Source: an uncultured Prevotella sp. (lineage in GTDB: Bacteria; Bacteroidota; Bacteroidia; Bacteroidales; Bacteroidaceae). Taken from it: a DNA stretch of 24,755 nt. Where the stretch lies: positions 1-24,755 of the forward strand of contig ONQK01000121.1 of NCBI GenBank assembly GCA_900319895.1, given 5' to 3'. The notes under the pieces are model-generated. The model had not been told where the DNA came from, did no database searches, and worked only from the letters and a program-made list of their open reading frames with translations. How positions within the stretch are numbered: position 1 is the first letter of the stretch; each line of letters begins with the position of its first letter. Made by a program: the position numbers and the translations under genes. Below are positions 23,480 through 24,755 of the stretch, piece by piece.

Positions 23480-23573
23480 TGCGCCTAGAAGTTAGTTCGC
23501 AACGCTCACGGAGTTAGAAGAAGTTAAGCCAAATGCACTTTTCACTCCTCACTTGTCTCATACCTCATTTGTC

Positions 23574-23948
23574 TCACTCCACGCTTGTCGGCTCGCGGCC
23601 GGGCTTCTTGCCGGAGAGCAAGAGCACTATCCCGATGGCCAGCGGCACGGCGGCGAACACGAAGATGACCACACTCACCGCTCCCCCCAGCTGGAATCCC
23701 TTCGGATGGGGCGGCTGCACTTCCTCCGTGACGATGCCGTCGGCCTGCTGGGCCGTTGCGAGCGAGTCGGCGGGCAGGAGCGATTCGTGCTCCGCATACC
23801 ACTCGGCATTCTCCGCGCGTCGTTGCTCCCAGCGGCTGTTGTCGTCCGTCCAGAGGGCGATGCCGAAGAGAATCAGCACCGACGAGAACAGGATCAGCAC
23901 CCAGCCCAGCGCCCGAAGGCAGCCGCCGCGTTTCCGATGGTCTTTCAT
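23574..23948 (-). CDS. Small protein with two membrane segments, unknown function
   Basis: The product has 124 residues. After a basic start (MKDHRKRGG) comes a first membrane helix (LRALGWVLILFSSVLILFGIALW, about 11-33), then a polar, acidic middle of about 50 residues (WEQRRAENAEWYAEHESLL). A second helix (GGAVSVVIFVFAAVPLAIGIVLLL, about 88-111) and a short charged tail follow. It is probably an inner membrane protein with a periplasmic loop; no family is recognised. It follows the gene at 23965 by 16 bases and is likely co-transcribed with it. This part of the window looks more GC-rich than the ribosomal genes. A 256-codon frame on the other strand overlaps it, but lacks recognisable features. 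Confidence 0.6.
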   Translation of the reverse strand: MKDHRKRGGCLRALGWVLILFSSVLILFGIALWTDDNSRWEQRRAENAEWYAEHESLLPADSLATAQQADGIVTEEVQPPHPKGFQLGGAVSVVIFVFAAVPLAIGIVLLLSGKKPGREPTSVE

Positions 23949-23964
23949 TGCTTATTCAGGTGTT

Positions 23965-24755
23965 TCAACGGTAGAGGGGGTCGGGCAGCTTCTTCCACTT
24001 GCGGCTGATGTACAACGGGCCGTAGGAGCCGTCGTTGCCCTCGTCGCCGCCTTTGAAGTCCTGCTCCAAGTAGAAGCGCGACTCCTCATAGCAGTCGTCG
24101 AACTTCACCAGCACATCCACCATCAGGCCGCGCGTGGCGAGCGTCTTCCAGATGTCGTCCTTGCGGAACATCTTCCAGCCGTTGTCGCCCATCTCCATCC
24201 AGAGAATCTTGCCCTCCTTGCCGTTGAGCTTGTGGTAGCCGTTCTTCTTGATGAACTGCACCAGCTCGTCCTGCATCCAGGGCTTCAGCTTTCGCGACTG
24301 TGAAATCTGCTTGTTCTCTAATTCGCGCTGAAATGCCAATGACCCCTCCAACGCCTTCGCCTGCCTATTCGTGTCGAAGTAATAGCAATATACCACCCAC
24401 AACGGCAACCGCAGGTCTTCCTTCATATAGCGATCGATCCATCCCTTGAACACAAACGGTGTCCTCTGGCGATAGCTGTGGAACTCGAGGGCGGGCTTGT
24501 CCTTGACGGTTCCCGCAGACAACACGCCAATGGGCTTGCCGTTGTCGTAAATCCACCGCTTCTCCAGGTCGAAGGTGATTTTCTGGTCGCTGCGGACATA
24601 CGTCAGCGTGTTGTTGGCTGCCGAGCCTATCACCTTGCCGCTGCCGTTGTAGATGTTGTTGTCGTCGCCAAGGGTGAGCGTAATCGACGACCCGTCGGAA
24701 TTCTTGCGGAAAAACTTGTTCTCCTTGCGGTTCCAAGTGCCCCAGATGTTCTCCT
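23965..24755 (-). CDS. Unassigned protein, 5' end outside window
   Basis: The frame is open from the right edge (ENIWGTWNRKENKFF) to a stop at 23965, so about 263 C-terminal residues are seen and the start is missing. The visible part is soluble-looking, with many aromatic residues. The pattern of IYNGSGKVIGSA, then WIYDNGKPIGVLS suggests short repeated beta elements (D/NGxxIG). A helical section (LAFQRELENKQISQSRKLKPWMQDELVQFIKKNGYHKL) follows and it ends KLPDPLYR. I do not recognise a family. It is likely co-transcribed with the small membrane protein gene downstream. Codon use looks GC-richer than in the ribosomal genes. Confidence 0.6.
   Translation of the reverse strand, partial: ENIWGTWNRKENKFFRKNSDGSSITLTLGDDNNIYNGSGKVIGSAANNTLTYVRSDQKITFDLEKRWIYDNGKPIGVLSAGTVKDKPALEFHSYRQRTPFVFKGWIDRYMKEDLRLPLWVVYCYYFDTNRQAKALEGSLAFQRELENKQISQSRKLKPWMQDELVQFIKKNGYHKLNGKEGKILWMEMGDNGWKMFRKDDIWKTLATRGLMVDVLVKFDDCYEESRFYLEQDFKGGDEGNDGSYGPLYISRKWKKLPDPLYR

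Noticed and set aside
23533..24303. Plus-strand frame of 256 codons
   Set aside because: It covers parts of two minus-strand genes that have membrane helices and coding-like sequence; the plus product shows no recognisable feature and is explained by high GC content.

Overview
The window is chromosomal DNA of a member of the Bacteroidales, most likely Prevotella or a close relative. The evidence is a SusC/SusD pair, a small protein with a Por-type (T9SS) sorting tail, a promoter of the Bacteroidetes form (TTTG, 20 bases, TAnnTTTG) and ribosomal proteins with Bacteroidales-like sequences. The genus is inferred from overall resemblance, not proven. Every gene I can support lies on the minus strand, so transcription runs from high to low coordinates.

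Right end (23574-24755): two genes I cannot assign. One is a protein cut by the window edge and the other a small protein with two membrane segments. They are followed by a short degenerate tandem repeat (23414-23479) and a strong intrinsic terminator (23381-23415).

Centre (8568-23335): one unbroken S10-spc-alpha ribosomal protein operon of 29 genes. The order is rplC, rplD, rplW, rplB, rpsS, rplV, rpsC, rplP, rpmC, rpsQ, rplN, rplX, rplE, rpsN, rpsH, rplF, rplR, rpsE, rpmD, rplO, secY, map, infA, rpmJ, rpsM, rpsK, rpsD, rpoA, rplQ. It starts at a textbook promoter (23304-23335) with a leader of about 175 bases. That leader holds two hairpins and a possible 23-residue leader peptide. rpsJ, normally the first gene, is absent. 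The operon ends at a perfect 13-bp hairpin (8492-8521). Together these genes supply large and small subunit proteins, the SecY translocon channel, methionine aminopeptidase, IF-1 and the RNA polymerase alpha subunit. Points of interest are a roughly 53-residue insertion in L23, an RNA-type hairpin just before rpsD, zinc-free forms of L36, S14 and S4, and clear Shine-Dalgarno sequences before a few genes.

Left part (2569-8325): a nutrient-uptake cluster with its own candidate promoter and terminator. It encodes a SusC/RagA-type TonB-dependent transporter lacking the usual N-terminal regulatory-like domain, a SusD/RagB-type lipoprotein, and a secreted type I phosphodiesterase/nucleotide pyrophosphatase with all metal ligands present. 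No glycoside hydrolase is present, so the ligand may be a phosphodiester compound rather than a glycan (inference).

Left end (1-2331): a two-gene unit with a 4-base overlap. A small secreted protein with a T9SS-like tail is followed by a large secreted beta-helix protein of the carbohydrate-binding Cthe_2159 type, which carries a Gly/Asp low-complexity linker and runs off the window. I found no rRNA, tRNA, CRISPR array, insertion sequence or phage gene.
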